DNA of 64,000 nt from CAYMYN01 sp964394665 (GCA_964394665.1 CAYMYN010000025.1:1-64000); one strand, 5' to 3'. Shown: positions 49,668-60,822, counted from the stretch's first letter. The notes: a model not told the origin generated them from the sequence alone. A program made the numbers and translations.

Positions 49668-50510
49668 ATGCGCAACGGACACTCGATCTACCGGGCGATC
49701 CTGCTCGACCTCGACGGCACGCTCCTCGACGAAGGGGGGGCCGTGCGGCCCCGCAATCTCGAAGCCGTGCGCGGCCTCGAGGCGCGCGGCGTGCGGCCGA
49801 TGGTCGTCACCGGGCGTTCGGCCGTCTCGGCCATCCCGATCCTGGACCAACTCGGGCTCGAAGCCCCGGCCGTGGTCTTCAACGGCGCCGCCGTGTGGTG
49901 CTCGCGCCGGCGGCGCATGCTCGAGGAACGCGTGCTCTCCAACCGGACCATGGAGCGCGCCCTGGACTTCGGCCGCGAAGAGGGTTGCCTGACCGTCGTC
50001 ATGGGGGCCAGCGAGAAGTACGGCGTTGCGCCCCGCGACGCGGCCGAGGACTTCGCGCTGCAGGGCTTCAGCGGCCTGCGCGTCGTGGAGCGCGAGGTCC
50101 TGCCCGCCGAGTACGTGATCCGCGTCACCTACTTCTCCGGGCGCCACGGCGCCTCGCACGAGTTCTCGGCAGCGGTCGAGACGCGGCTCGACCAACCGGT
50201 GTACCTCACGCACTTCCCGCTCTCGGCCCTACCCAGCCACCGCACGAGTCCCCTGCAGGTGGTCGACGTGCACCCGCCCTGCGCGGGCAAGGGCGAAGCG
50301 TTCCGCGTGCTGCGCGAGCTCTACGGCATCGCACCGGAGGAGGTGGTGGCGGTAGGGGACGCCACCAACGACCTACCCATGTTCGAATGCGCGGGCCTGA
50401 GCGTCGCCATGGGCGACGGCATGCCCGAGGCCGTGGCCTCCGCCGACCGCGTCATCGGGAGCCACCGCACCGACGCGATCGCGGAGCTCGTCGACGAGCT
50501 CTTCGGCTGA
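49668..50510 (+). CDS. HAD-superfamily Cof-type phosphatase
   Basis: 280-residue IIB-type HAD hydrolase. Motif I is ILLDLDGTLLDEGG with both Asp, motif II is MVVTGRS, the Lys of motif III lies near HPPCAGKGEAFRV, and motif IV is VAVGDATNDLPMF. The C2B cap between motifs II and III is complete. Such enzymes dephosphorylate sugar phosphates or flavin precursors; the substrate cannot be told. The ATG at 49668 has TACGAT 8 bases upstream and is better than the frame opening at 49629. Confidence 0.9.
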   Translation: MRNGHSIYRAILLDLDGTLLDEGGAVRPRNLEAVRGLEARGVRPMVVTGRSAVSAIPILDQLGLEAPAVVFNGAAVWCSRRRRMLEERVLSNRTMERALDFGREEGCLTVVMGASEKYGVAPRDAAEDFALQGFSGLRVVEREVLPAEYVIRVTYFSGRHGASHEFSAAVETRLDQPVYLTHFPLSALPSHRTSPLQVVDVHPPCAGKGEAFRVLRELYGIAPEEVVAVGDATNDLPMFECAGLSVAMGDGMPEAVASADRVIGSHRTDAIAELVDELFG

Positions 50511-50563
50511 GGGCCGGGCCGGCGACCCAGGGCCGCACTCGAGTCCGGGCCGTGGTGGGCCGT

Positions 50564-50902
50564 TCAGCTCGCGCGCCTGCCCTTGTCGCCGCCCTTGGGC
50601 TTGGCCTTGGGCGCGGCGGGTGCGGCCTCGGACTTGGGTGCGGCCTCGGGGCTCTTCGATGCCTCGGGCGCGGGGCTCGAGCCCTCCCGTTCGCCCTTCG
50701 CCGAGGCCTCGTAGGAAGCCGAGCGGTAGTCGGTCTGGTAGAAGCCGCTGCCCTTGAAGAGGATCCCCGCGCCGCCGCCGATGCGCCGCTGCAGCTTGTT
50801 CTTGCCGCAGGCGGGGCACTTGCGCTTGGGGGCCTCGGTGATCGACTGGAAGAGCTCCAGCTCGTGGCCGCACTGCTCGCAGACGTAGTCGTAGGTGGGC
50901 AT
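50564..50902 (-). CDS. FmdB-type zinc-ribbon protein
   Basis: 112-residue protein. The N-terminal 60 residues are the FmdB/CxxC_CxxC_SSSS zinc ribbon: MPTYDYVCEQCGHELELFQ, then KCPACGKNKLQRRIGGGAG and FYQTDYRSASY. The remaining half is a low-complexity Ala/Pro/Lys tail. The family is linked to transcription or protein quality control but its function is unproven. It lies 7 bases after grpE on the same strand, so it is probably co-expressed with the chaperone genes. Confidence 0.88.
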   Translation of the reverse strand: MPTYDYVCEQCGHELELFQSITEAPKRKCPACGKNKLQRRIGGGAGILFKGSGFYQTDYRSASYEASAKGEREGSSPAPEASKSPEAAPKSEAAPAAPKAKPKGGDKGRRAS

Positions 50903-50909
50903 CGCGCGT

Positions 50910-51512
50910 TCAGCTCTCGGAAACGGTCTCGGCCGCCGCGCCGGCCTCGCCCTCGGCTTCGCCCGCTCGCACGGCAACGTGCACGTGGGCGTGGCGCAGG
51001 GTGTGCTCCCCGTGGCGATAGCCGCGGCGCAGGGTGGCGACGACCGTGCCGGGTTCGGTCGTCTCGGTCTCGACGGTGCCGAGGGCCTGGTGCAGCTCGG
51101 GGTCGAACGCGCCGTCCTCGGGGATCGGCCGCACGCCCTCGCGCTCCAGCACGCCTACGAGCTCGTCGCGGGTCATGCGCACGCCGACGAGCAGGTTCTT
51201 CGCCTCCTGTCCTTGGCACTCGGTGGCGAGGGCCATCTCCAGGTAGTCGAGCACGCGTAGGAGCTCGTGCAAGAGCCCGTCCTTGGCTCGCCGCGCCGCC
51301 TGCTCGACGTCGCTCAGCGTCCGACGCCGCAGGTTCTGGTAATCGGCGTTCGCGCGCTGCCACATCTCGAGGTACTGGTCGCGTTGGCGCGCCAGCTCCT
51401 CGGGGGACTCGGAGCCGGGCTCCGGCGCGCCGGCCGTGGGCTCGCCGGCGCCGGTGGGCTCGGGACCTTCGTCGGCGTCCTCGCCACGTTTCCTGCGGAA
51501 GCGGGTGCTCAT
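50910..51512 (-). CDS. grpE: Nucleotide exchange factor GrpE
   Basis: 200-residue GrpE, which releases ADP from DnaK. An acidic/Gly-Pro N-terminal tail of ~40 residues is followed by the long coiled coil (LARQRDQYLEMWQRANADYQNLRRR). A β-domain ends it: FDPELHQALGTVETET and PGTVVATLRRGYRHGEHTLRHAHVHVA. That last stretch is the classic GrpE signature. It lies 2 bases after dnaJ. No dnaK is in the window. Confidence 0.95.
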   Translation of the reverse strand: MSTRFRRKRGEDADEGPEPTGAGEPTAGAPEPGSESPEELARQRDQYLEMWQRANADYQNLRRRTLSDVEQAARRAKDGLLHELLRVLDYLEMALATECQGQEAKNLLVGVRMTRDELVGVLEREGVRPIPEDGAFDPELHQALGTVETETTEPGTVVATLRRGYRHGEHTLRHAHVHVAVRAGEAEGEAGAAAETVSES

Positions 51513-51514
51513 GG

Positions 51515-52633
51515 TCAGCTGAAGAGGTTGACGATCTTGTCGAAGAAGGACTTGTTGCCCGAACGTTTCTGCTCGATCTGCGCGAACTCGGTCAGGAGCT
51601 CCTTCTGGCGATCGTTGAGCTTGGTGGGGATCTCGACGAAGACGCGCACGAGCTGATCCCCGCGCCCGCGTCCCTCGAGGCGCGGCAGGCCCTGGCCCCG
51701 CAGGCGCAGCACCTTCCCGCTCTGGGTCCCGGGAGGGATGGTCAGCTCGGCTCGCCCGCGCAGGGTGGGGATCTCGACCTTGTCGCCCAGGGCCAGCTCC
51801 GAGAAGGCGAAGGGCACCTCGCACAAGAGGTCGGCGCCGTTGCGCTGGAAGAGCTTGTGCTCCTTCTCGCGGATCACGCAGTAGACGTCGCCCCGCGGGG
51901 CGCCCGGATCGCCGGTGTCGCCTTCGCCGCTGACCCGCAGTTGCATGCCCTCCTCGACGCCGGGCGGGACCTGGATGGTGACCTCGCGACGCTCATGCAC
52001 CTTGCCCTGACCGCCGCAGGCGCGGCAAGGATCGGCGATCACCCGACCCGCGCCGCGGCAGGTGGGGCAGGGACCGGCCATCATGAAGAAGCCCTGGCTG
52101 CGGCGCACCTGGCCGTTGCCCCCGCAGGTGGAGCAGGTCACGGGCGGCTTGCCGCCCTCGGATCCGCTGCCCTCGCACGGTGCGCAAGTCTCGTAGCGCT
52201 TGAGGGCCACGACGCGCTCGACGCCCTGGTCGATCTCCTCCAGCGTGAGGTCGAGCACGATGCGCAGGTGGCGCCCCGGCTGGGGGCCGCTGCGCTGGCG
52301 CCGCCCCATGCCGAACAGGTCTCCGAACGAGCCACCCAGGATGTCGCTGAAGGCCGAGAAGATGTCCTCGACGTTGGTGAAGCGCGCACCCTGGAAACCA
52401 CCGCCGGAGAAGGCGGCGTGGCCGAACTGGTCGTACTGGGCGCGCTTGTTCGCGTCGCCCAGGACGTCGTAGGCCTCGGCCGCTTCCTTGAAGAGGCGTT
52501 CCGCCTCGGAGTCCCCCGGGTTGCGATCCGGGTGGTGCTGCATCGCGAGCTTGCGATAGGCCCGCTTGACGGTGTCCTCGTCGGCGTCCCGGGGGACGCC
52601 CAGCACCTGGTAGTAGTCGCGCTTCTCGCTCAT
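51515..52633 (-). CDS. dnaJ: Chaperone DnaJ
   Basis: 372-residue full-length type A J-protein. The J domain has MQHHPDRNPGDSEAERLF, then a Gly/Phe region around GFQGARFTNVEDIFSAFSD. The zinc domain has four CxxCxGxG repeats (CAPCEGSG, CSTCGGNG, CPTCRGAG, CRACGGQG), and a C-terminal substrate-binding domain follows. It stimulates DnaK ATPase. It lies after a strong hairpin that separates it from groEL at 52758, and it is followed by grpE after 2 bases. The order dnaJ-grpE-fmdB-type without dnaK or hrcA is uncommon. Confidence 0.96.
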   Translation of the reverse strand: MSEKRDYYQVLGVPRDADEDTVKRAYRKLAMQHHPDRNPGDSEAERLFKEAAEAYDVLGDANKRAQYDQFGHAAFSGGGFQGARFTNVEDIFSAFSDILGGSFGDLFGMGRRQRSGPQPGRHLRIVLDLTLEEIDQGVERVVALKRYETCAPCEGSGSEGGKPPVTCSTCGGNGQVRRSQGFFMMAGPCPTCRGAGRVIADPCRACGGQGKVHERREVTIQVPPGVEEGMQLRVSGEGDTGDPGAPRGDVYCVIREKEHKLFQRNGADLLCEVPFAFSELALGDKVEIPTLRGRAELTIPPGTQSGKVLRLRGQGLPRLEGRGRGDQLVRVFVEIPTKLNDRQKELLTEFAQIEQKRSGNKSFFDKIVNLFS

Positions 52634-52663
52634 CCGTGGTCTCGCCGCTCGCGCCGCTCATGG

Positions 52664-52701
52664 CGACGGCGGAGGGGGGATCGGTCCCTCCTCCGCCGTC
52701 G
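52664..52701 (-). terminator. Strong hairpin between groEL and dnaJ
   Basis: Arms of 17 bases (52664-52680 and 52685-52701) pair with a single mismatch around a 4-base loop (TCGG on plus, CCGA on minus). It lies 57 bases after the groEL stop and 31 bases before the dnaJ start on the minus strand. There is no T-run, so it may act as a Rho-independent-like pause or as an mRNA processing or stability element that sets groEL against dnaJ levels. Confidence 0.6.
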
Positions 52702-52757
52702 GTGTCCAGCGGATCCCACGCGTCACGCGGGACCGGGGTGGGCTCCTCTTGCCCGGG

Positions 52758-54368
52758 TCAGGAGATGCTGCCTTCGACGCGGTTGGCCTTCTCGTCGGTC
52801 TTGAGCTCGGTGACCATCGTGTCGGTGGTCAGGAGCAGGCCGGAGATGGAGGCCGCGTTCTGCAGCGCGGAGCGCACGACCTTGGTGGGGTCGATGATGC
52901 CGGCCTTGAACATGTCCACGTACTCGCCGGTCAGGGCGTTGAAGCCGAAGCTCTTGCCCTTCTCGCGCACCGTCTCGACGACCACCGAGCCGTCGAAGCC
53001 GGCATTGGCCGCGATCTGGCGCAGGGGGGCGACCAGGGCCTGCTCGACGATCTGCGCGCCGAACTTCTCGTCGCCGCGCAGCTTCATCTCGCGCACCGCG
53101 TCCGCCGCGCGCAGTAGGGCCACGCCGCCGCCGGGCACGATGCCCTCCTCGATGGCGGCCCGCGTCGCGTTGAGCGCGTCCTCCATGAGGTCCTTCATGG
53201 CCTTCATCTCGGCCTCGGTCTTGCCGCCCACGCGGATCACGGCCACGCCGCCGGTGAGCTTCGCCAGGCGCTCCTCGAGCTTCTCGCGGTCGTAGTCCGA
53301 GGTCGTCTTGGAGATCTGCACGCGGATCTGCGCGCAGCGGGCGTCGATGAGCTTCTTCTTGCCCCCGCCCTCGACGATCGTGGTGCTGTCCTTGGTGATG
53401 CGCACGCGCGCGGCCGTCCCGAAGTGCTCGGGGGTGACCTTGTCGAGCGGCAGGCCGAGTTCCTCGGTGATCGCCGTGCCGCCGGTCAGGGCGGCGATGT
53501 CGCCCAGGTAGGCCTTGCGGCGCTCGCCGAAGCCGGGGGCCTTCACGGCGCAGACGTTGAGCACGCCCTTGAGCTTGTTCAGCACCAGGGTCGCGAGGGC
53601 CTCGCCCTCGATGTCCTCGGCGATGATCAAGAGCGGTTGACCGGTGGTGGCGGCGCGCTCGAGGACGGGCAGGAACTCGCGCACGCTGGCGATCTTCTTG
53701 TCGTAGATGAAGATCAACGGGTTCGTGAGCTCCGCCGTGAGCTTGGTCATGTTCGTGGCGAAGTAGGGCGACAGGTAGCCCTTGTCGAACTCCATGCCCT
53801 CCACGACCTTCAGCTCGGTGGCCAGGCCCGAGGCCTCCTCGATGGTGATCACGCCGCTGTCGCCGACCTTCTCGAAGGCATCGGCCAGGAGCTTGCCGAC
53901 CTCGACGTCGTTGTTGGCCGAGATCGTGCCGACGCTGGCCTTCTCGTCCTTGGTGCGGACCTTGCGCGTCTGGGCCTGGATCGACTCCACGGCGACGGCC
54001 ACGGCCTTGTCGATGCCGCCCCGCAGCGCGATGGTGTTGACGCCGGTGACGAGGAACTTGAGCCCCTCGTTGAAGATCGCCGAGGCCAGCACCGTCGCGG
54101 TGGTGGTGCCATCGCCGGCGACGTCGTTTGTCTTGCTGGCGACCTCGTTCACCAGCTTGGCGCCCATGTTCTCGAAGGGGTCGGCGAGGTCGATCTCCTT
54201 GGAGACCGAGACGCCGTCCTTGGTCACGGAGGGCGAGCCGAAGGACTTCTGGAGGATCACGTTGCGGCCCGCCGGGCCGAGGGTGACGCGGACGGTCTTG
54301 GCGAGCTTCTCGATGCCGACGCGCATCTTCTGGCGCGCGTTGTCGTCGAACAGGATTTGCTTGGCCAT
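52758..54368 (-). CDS. groL: Chaperonin GroEL, copy 1 (no GGM tail)
   Basis: 536-residue 60-kDa chaperonin. Equatorial ATP site: [28 protein letters not shown] and [12 protein letters not shown]. Apical domain: [18 protein letters not shown] and [21 protein letters not shown]-terminal equatorial part: [13 protein letters not shown] and [10 protein letters not shown]. The usual Gly-Met tail is missing; the protein ends in NRVEGSIS. It folds proteins in an ATP cycle, normally with GroES, but no groES gene is in the window. It lies 65 bases after a second, clearly different groEL. No CIRCE operator was seen. Confidence 0.96.
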   Translation of the reverse strand: MAKQILFDDNARQKMRVGIEKLAKTVRVTLGPAGRNVILQKSFGSPSVTKDGVSVSKEIDLADPFENMGAKLVNEVASKTNDVAGDGTTTATVLASAIFNEGLKFLVTGVNTIALRGGIDKAVAVAVESIQAQTRKVRTKDEKASVGTISANNDVEVGKLLADAFEKVGDSGVITIEEASGLATELKVVEGMEFDKGYLSPYFATNMTKLTAELTNPLIFIYDKKIASVREFLPVLERAATTGQPLLIIAEDIEGEALATLVLNKLKGVLNVCAVKAPGFGERRKAYLGDIAALTGGTAITEELGLPLDKVTPEHFGTAARVRITKDSTTIVEGGGKKKLIDARCAQIRVQISKTTSDYDREKLEERLAKLTGGVAVIRVGGKTEAEMKAMKDLMEDALNATRAAIEEGIVPGGGVALLRAADAVREMKLRGDEKFGAQIVEQALVAPLRQIAANAGFDGSVVVETVREKGKSFGFNALTGEYVDMFKAGIIDPTKVVRSALQNAASISGLLLTTDTMVTELKTDEKANRVEGSIS

Positions 54369-54433
54369 GGTGGTGGGGTGCAGGAGTGTGCTGTGGGTGG
54401 ATGGGGTCGGGTCCGGTGTCGTGTGGGCGCGGT

Positions 54434-56092
<1,659 letters not shown>

Positions 56093-56488
56093 GGGGAGCT
56101 CTTCCTCGGGATTCCGAGCGGGTTCGGGGGCTTCGGGAACGGCACGCGGGCCAGGCTGGGTCGACGCTCGGGCCCACCCCGTCGCGGGCGGTGCCTGGGC
56201 GACCCCTTCCTGGCCCCTGGTCGGTGGGGGTCCCCGCGGGGGGACGGGCCCGCAAAGCAAGAAGCTTGCCGCCTGCCAGGCGAGATCTAAGTCATTGAAG
56301 TGAAAGGCTTTAGGTGCTGTGGCCCGGCGTGCCTCGCCTGCCGATTTGGCGGTTGCCGGGGGTGCGTCCGGAGCCCGCTGCCAGGCTGGCAGGTGACGGC
56401 CCCAGCCGTCCCCAGGGGGCCCCCGCGGGCCCCGGGGCCGAGCCGGCGCGCGTTCCAGGGCCCCGGGCACAGGGCTAGGATCGGCGCC
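56093..56488. other. Divergent intergenic region upstream of groEL copy 2, 396 bases
   Basis: The region should hold the promoter of the groEL pair. The only A/T-rich island, TCTAAGTCATTGAAGTGAAAG at 56285-56305, lies about 200 bases before the ATG. No exact sigma70, sigma32 or CIRCE pattern could be set there. A small CTGCCA-GGC-TGGCAG hairpin lies at 56378-56392. TAGGAT at 56476-56481 is a likely -10 for the rightward NPCBM gene, 7 bases before its ATG. Confidence 0.5.
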
Positions 56489-57700
56489 ATGCAGATCCTC
56501 GCCCGCGGTCCCGCTCGCCCGACCTTCCCCCTGTGGGCGCTCCTGCCCTTGCTGTGCGCCCCGTCCGCCGCCGGACCCGGCGCGGGCGACGTGTTCCTGG
56601 AGCGGCCCGACGGCGAGGTCCTGCGCTTCGACGCGGCGGGCTTCACGACCCGCGACCCCCGCGAGCACGGCGCAGCCCTGGTGCGCTTCAGCGCGCCGCC
56701 GGCCGCCGCCTGGCAGCCAGAGCTGGAGGTCGAGCTGGCCGGCGGCCTGCGCGTGTTCGGCCGCCTGCTGGGTGGGGAGGGCGAGGACCTCTTCCTCGAG
56801 TTGGTGGGCGGCCCGCGCCTGCCCCTCTCGATCGAGGAGGTGAAGCGCCTCGACTTCCGCGGTCGGATCCCGGCCTCCTTCGCCGGCCGCATCGAGCCCG
56901 CCGAGTCCGGCGACCGGGTCTACTTCACCCGCGGCGGGGGCCTCGACCGGGTCGACGGGACCCTGCTCGAGTTCGATGCCGAAGGCCTGAAGGTCGACAG
57001 CGCCCTAGGCCCCTTCGCGGTGCGCTGGCGTGACGTCGCGGTGATCCTGGTCGCGCCGCTGGATGGCGGCGCCGCCGTCACGGATCCGGACGCGGTCCCG
57101 ATCGTCGTCGACCTCGTCGACGGCGGCCGCCTGCGGGGCGAGCTGGTCTCGATCGCCGGGGGCGAGGTCGGCCTGCGCACGCCGTCCGGGCGTGGGGTGC
57201 GCCTGCCCGCGTCGGCCGTGGCCGAGGTGCTCGTCGACGACGGGCGGCTCCGGTTCCTCTCGGACCTCGAGCCCGTCGCGGTGGAGGAGGGCTCGCCCTT
57301 CGGGGACGAGCTCGGCATGACCTGGCCCCATCGCCGCGACCGCTCGGTGAGCGGGGGGCCGCTCACCGCCGGCGGGCTCCGCTGGTCGCGGGGCTTGGGC
57401 GTGCACGCCCCGAGCCGGCTGGTCTACGCGCTGGGGGCCGAGTGGAGCCGACTGCGGGGCTCGGTCGCGATCGACGACGGGGTGCTGCGCCTCCCGGCCC
57501 GCGGCTCGGTACGGTTCCGCATCCTGGTCGACGGCGAGGAGCGTTTTGCGAGCCGCATCGTGCGCGGCGGAGAACCGCCCCTCGAGCTGCCGTCGATCGA
57601 CCTGGTCGGCGCGCGCGAGTTGGTCCTCGAGGTCGACATGGCCGACGAGCTGCACGTCGCCGATCGCGCCAACTGGCTGCGGCCGATCCTCGTCCGTTGA
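56489..57700 (+). CDS. Exported NPCBM-domain protein
   Basis: 403-residue protein with a signal peptide (LWALLPLLCAPSAAG). The first ~240 residues are β-rich and contain repeated small barrels (GGLRVFGRLLGGEGEDLFLE; GGRLRGELVSIAGGEVGLR). The C-terminal ~130 residues are an NPCBM-type carbohydrate-binding module: GLRWSRGLGVHAPSRLVYAL, FRILVDGEERFASRIVRGG and ADRANWLRPILV. NPCBM modules bind glycans, so a surface or sugar-related role is likely. The start ATG 56489 is 7 bases after TAGGAT. Confidence 0.85.
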   Translation: MQILARGPARPTFPLWALLPLLCAPSAAGPGAGDVFLERPDGEVLRFDAAGFTTRDPREHGAALVRFSAPPAAAWQPELEVELAGGLRVFGRLLGGEGEDLFLELVGGPRLPLSIEEVKRLDFRGRIPASFAGRIEPAESGDRVYFTRGGGLDRVDGTLLEFDAEGLKVDSALGPFAVRWRDVAVILVAPLDGGAAVTDPDAVPIVVDLVDGGRLRGELVSIAGGEVGLRTPSGRGVRLPASAVAEVLVDDGRLRFLSDLEPVAVEEGSPFGDELGMTWPHRRDRSVSGGPLTAGGLRWSRGLGVHAPSRLVYALGAEWSRLRGSVAIDDGVLRLPARGSVRFRILVDGEERFASRIVRGGEPPLELPSIDLVGARELVLEVDMADELHVADRANWLRPILVR

Positions 57701-57722
57701 ACCGGGGCCGCCGGTCCGGGCT

Positions 57723-58640
57723 TCAGGTGCGCAGGCTGCGATAGAAGACGCCCCGGTCGCCCCCGGACTCCTTGGCCTCGCGCAGGGCGCGCTCGGCGTG
57801 CTGGCGCAGGCTCGCGACCGATTCGGGCCGGCCGTGCGCGAAGGTCTCGAAGCCCAGGCTCGCGCGCACCGGGACCTCGGCCTCGAAGCCGGCCACGGGG
57901 CCGCTGAGGGCGCGCAGGCGTTCGCACAGGCGCCGCACGGCGTGGGCAGCCTCGACCGGGCCGGTGTAGGGGAGCAACACGGCGAACTCGTCGCCGCCCA
58001 GGCGGCCGGCGACGTCCTCGGCCCGCAGGGAGCGGCGGATGGCCTCTCCGACGCGCGCGATGACGAGGTCGCCGACCGTGTGGTCGAAGTCCTTGTTGAT
58101 GCGCCCGAAGTCGTCCAGGTCGAGCAGCACCAGGGCCAGCTCGAACTCGTGCCGCTGCGCGGCGGAGAAGTGTTCGCCCAGGCGTTGCTGGAAGGCCCGC
58201 GGCCGCAGCAGCTCCGTGCGGTCGTCGTGCACCGCGCGGTGGCGCAGCTCGTCGAGCTCCGCGGAGTCGCGCGCGGCGAGCAACAGGCGCTCGATGCGCA
58301 CCCGGAACTCCTCCTCCGGCGCGTCGCGGTGCACCAGGTCCCAGGACCGCGGCGAAAGGCTGCGCGTGGCGCGCACCGCGCCCTGCGGGTCGGCGGGGTC
58401 GGCCACCAGCAGGAGCGGGGCCGGGAGGACCTCGCCGCGCAGGCGCTCGAGCTCCTCGAGCTCCACCGAGCCCCCCTCGGCCAGGGGGTCGACCACGAAC
58501 AGATCGGGGCGCTCGAGCCGGACCCACTCGCGGGTCTCGCGCAGGCTGCGGCTGGACCGGACCACGAACCCGGCACCCTCGAGAGGGTCCCTGAGCCGGT
58601 CCAGACCACCGCCGCGATGGTCGCACAGGAGGAGGATCAT
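57723..58640 (-). CDS. Diguanylate cyclase with receiver-like N-terminus
   Basis: 305-residue signalling protein. The N-terminal ~120 residues look like a receiver domain (DLFVVDPLAEGG with the Asp, LLLVADPADPQ). The GGDEF domain follows, with DLDDFGRINKDFDHTVGD, the inhibitory site RAED five residues before the active site, and LGGDEFAVLLP. Thus it can be expected to make c-di-GMP with product inhibition. The receiver is degenerate, so phosphorylation control is uncertain. Starts at ATG 58640 or ATG 58682 are both possible. It is divergent from rpsB. Confidence 0.88.
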   Translation of the reverse strand: MILLLCDHRGGGLDRLRDPLEGAGFVVRSSRSLRETREWVRLERPDLFVVDPLAEGGSVELEELERLRGEVLPAPLLLVADPADPQGAVRATRSLSPRSWDLVHRDAPEEEFRVRIERLLLAARDSAELDELRHRAVHDDRTELLRPRAFQQRLGEHFSAAQRHEFELALVLLDLDDFGRINKDFDHTVGDLVIARVGEAIRRSLRAEDVAGRLGGDEFAVLLPYTGPVEAAHAVRRLCERLRALSGPVAGFEAEVPVRASLGFETFAHGRPESVASLRQHAERALREAKESGGDRGVFYRSLRT

Positions 58641-59028
58641 GGTGGGGCGCGAGCGGCGGGGCCCGGATCGCGCGGGGAGCATGGAGCCGGCGGAGCTGCC
58701 TCCCAACCATACCCGGCGGGAAGGGCGCCGGCGGCCGGGTGGACCCGTCCCCAGGGTCCCCGCGGGCGCACCCAGCCCGCCCGTCCGCCGGTTTGACTCG
58801 CCGGGCGGCGCCGGTAGGATGCTCGGCTCCCTATCCGGGTCGGAGCTCCGCCCAGACCCGTCCGGGGACCCGTGCCGGGACGCTCCGGGCCCGTCCCCTG
58901 TCTCCCGCACACCCCTCCGCTCCCGCCCGTTCGGCGCGGCTCCCCACGGGACCGCGCGCTGCGGGCCTCCTTCCGTCCCAACTCACCGCCGCCCGCCCCG
59001 GGCCGACGCCCGGGGGCGGCCTTCGTCC
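58641..59028. other. Divergent intergenic region with long rpsB leader, 388 bases
   Basis: From about 58828 on, the rpsB transcript would carry a leader of some 200 C-rich bases (many CCCGC tracts) without a clear Shine-Dalgarno sequence before the ATG at 59029. Bacterial rpsB leaders are often bound by S2 for feedback; whether that holds here cannot be read by eye. The left part may encode the N-terminus of a longer cyclase form. Confidence 0.5.
58793..58820 (+). promoter_or_regulatory. sigma70-type promoter of the rpsB operon
   Basis: TTGACT at 58793-58798 and TAGGAT at 58815-58820 are spaced by 16 bases. This is the best housekeeping promoter in the window. It lies about 200 bases upstream of rpsB. 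Confidence 0.72.
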
Positions 59029-59910
59029 ATGGAAACCGTCAACGTCAACCAGCTCATCGAAGCAGGTGTGCACTTCGGATGCCGCGTGTCGCGGTGGAAT
59101 CCGAAGATGGCGCCGTACATCTACGGCCGGCGCAACCTGATCCACATCATCGACCTGCGCGAGACCCTGCGCGGCGTCCTGCGCGCGCAGAACGTGCTCT
59201 ATCACATGGCCGCCGAGGGCTCCTCGATCCTGTGGGTCGGGACCAAGCGCCAGGTCAAGGGCGTCATCGCCGAGGCCGGCGAGCGCACCGGCATGCCGGT
59301 CGTCACCGAACGTTGGATCGGGGGCACCCTGACCAACTTCTCGGTCATCCGCAGCCGCCTGCGCCGCCTCGAGGAGCTCGAGCGCATGGAGGAGGACGGC
59401 TCCTACTCGCAGCACTCCAAGAAGATGATCGCGAGCCTGCGCCGCGAGCGCCGCAAGGTGCACCGCAACCTGTCGGGCATCCGCGAGATGACCTCGATCC
59501 CCAGCGCCATGGTCGTCGTCGACCCGGTGCGCGAGGGCAACGCGGTGCGCGAGGCGCGCCGGATGGGCCTGATCGTCATCGGCGTGCTCGACACCGACTG
59601 CGACCCGAGCCAGGTCGACATCGTCATCCCCGGCAACGACGACGCGCTCAAGTCGGTGCGGCTCCTGATCGAGCAGCTCGCCGCCGCGGTCGAGGAAGGC
59701 ACAGCCAACCACCGCGAGCGCATGGCCGCAGTGGGGTCCGCCGAACGCCACCAGGAGGTGGAGTTCGCCCCCGACGAGCCCCGTCCGACGCGTCAGAACC
59801 GTCCCATGCCGCCGCTGGTGCGCAGCGCCAGCTCGGAGTCCGGTGCGAGCGAGCGCGAGGCTGGCCCGGGTGAGGCCGCCGACGCTCCCGACGCCCCCGA
59901 CGCCCAGTAG
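59029..59910 (+). CDS. rpsB: 30S ribosomal protein S2
   Basis: 293-residue S2. It opens with VNVNQLIEAGVHFGCRVSRW and carries YIYGRRNLIHIIDLRETL, LWVGTKRQVKGVIAEAG, ERWIGGTLTNF and the end signature PGNDDALKSVRLLIEQLA. Compared with the usual ~240-260 residues it has a C-terminal acidic/Ala tail of ~45 residues. It is first gene of the conserved rpsB-tsf-pyrH-frr order. No Shine-Dalgarno is seen; the start is fixed by the family N-terminus. Confidence 0.97.
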   Translation: METVNVNQLIEAGVHFGCRVSRWNPKMAPYIYGRRNLIHIIDLRETLRGVLRAQNVLYHMAAEGSSILWVGTKRQVKGVIAEAGERTGMPVVTERWIGGTLTNFSVIRSRLRRLEELERMEEDGSYSQHSKKMIASLRRERRKVHRNLSGIREMTSIPSAMVVVDPVREGNAVREARRMGLIVIGVLDTDCDPSQVDIVIPGNDDALKSVRLLIEQLAAAVEEGTANHRERMAAVGSAERHQEVEFAPDEPRPTRQNRPMPPLVRSASSESGASEREAGPGEAADAPDAPDAQ

Positions 59911-59976
59911 GCTCGCCCCCCGCGCGACCGACAACTCCCGCAGCCACCCCCGCCCGATCCCGATCCGACCCCCGCC

Positions 59977-60822
59977 ATGGCACAGATCTCCGCCACCCTC
60001 GTCCGCGACCTCCGCGAGCGCACCGGCGCCGGCATGATGGACTGCAAGCAGGCCCTGGAAGCCACGGGCGGCGACTTCGAGGGCGCCGTCGACTGGCTGC
60101 GCAAGAAGGGCCTCAAGTCCGCCGACAAGAAGGCCTCCCGCGAGACCCAGGAGGGCCGCGTCTTCGGGCGCGTTTCCGCCGACGGCAAGTCGGGCACCCT
60201 GGTGGCCGTCGCCTGCGAGACGGACTTCATGGCCCGCACGCCCGACTTCGAGGCCTTCCTCGAGCATCTCGTCGAGCACGTCGCCGCGCACAAGCCGGCC
60301 GACGCGGCGGCCCTGATGGGCCAGGTCTGGAAGGCGACCGGCACCAGCGTCGAGGAGGCCATCAAGAGCCTGATCGGAAAGCTGGGTGAGAACATCCAGG
60401 TCGCTGGCCTGTGGCACGTCGCGAACCCCAGCGGGTTCGTCGGCAGTTACATCCACCACAACCACAAGGTGGGCGTGATGGTCTCGGTCACCACGCAGGC
60501 CGAGCGCGCGACGGCCGAGGACGCCCTGCGCAACCTCTGCATGCACATCGCCTTCGCCAACCCCGAGGGGCTCTCGCGCGACGAGATCCCCGCCGATGCG
60601 GCGCAGCGCGAGCGGGCGATCTACCTGGAGGAGGTCCAGGGCAAGCCCGAGAACATCCGCGAGAAGATCGTCGCCGGCAAACTCGACACCTGGTACGCGG
60701 ACCGCGTGCTCGAGGAGCAGAAGTGGGTCCACGACAACTCGAAGAGCGTGGCCAAGGCCCTGGTCGACCTGCTCGGTCCGGGCACGAAGATCCAGGCCTT
60801 CCGCCGCTTCTCGATCGGCTGA
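59977..60822 (+). CDS. tsf: Elongation factor Ts
   Basis: 281-residue EF-Ts, the GDP exchange factor of EF-Tu. The N-terminal UBA-like domain and signature LRERTGAGMMDCKQALEATG are followed by AVDWLRKKGLKSADKKASR, the core VAVACETDFMARTPDFEAF, and the second signature region (YIHHNHKVGVMVSV). The C-terminal helical part ends DLLGPGTKIQAFRRFSIG. It starts 66 bases after rpsB. A strong hairpin 25 bases after the stop may reduce read-through to pyrH. Confidence 0.97.
   Translation: MAQISATLVRDLRERTGAGMMDCKQALEATGGDFEGAVDWLRKKGLKSADKKASRETQEGRVFGRVSADGKSGTLVAVACETDFMARTPDFEAFLEHLVEHVAAHKPADAAALMGQVWKATGTSVEEAIKSLIGKLGENIQVAGLWHVANPSGFVGSYIHHNHKVGVMVSVTTQAERATAEDALRNLCMHIAFANPEGLSRDEIPADAAQRERAIYLEEVQGKPENIREKIVAGKLDTWYADRVLEEQKWVHDNSKSVAKALVDLLGPGTKIQAFRRFSIG

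Noticed and set aside
56285..56305. sigma32-like heat-shock promoter before groEL copy 2
   Set aside because: The A/T-rich island has no CTTGAA…CCCCAT-type pair at proper spacing on the minus strand.
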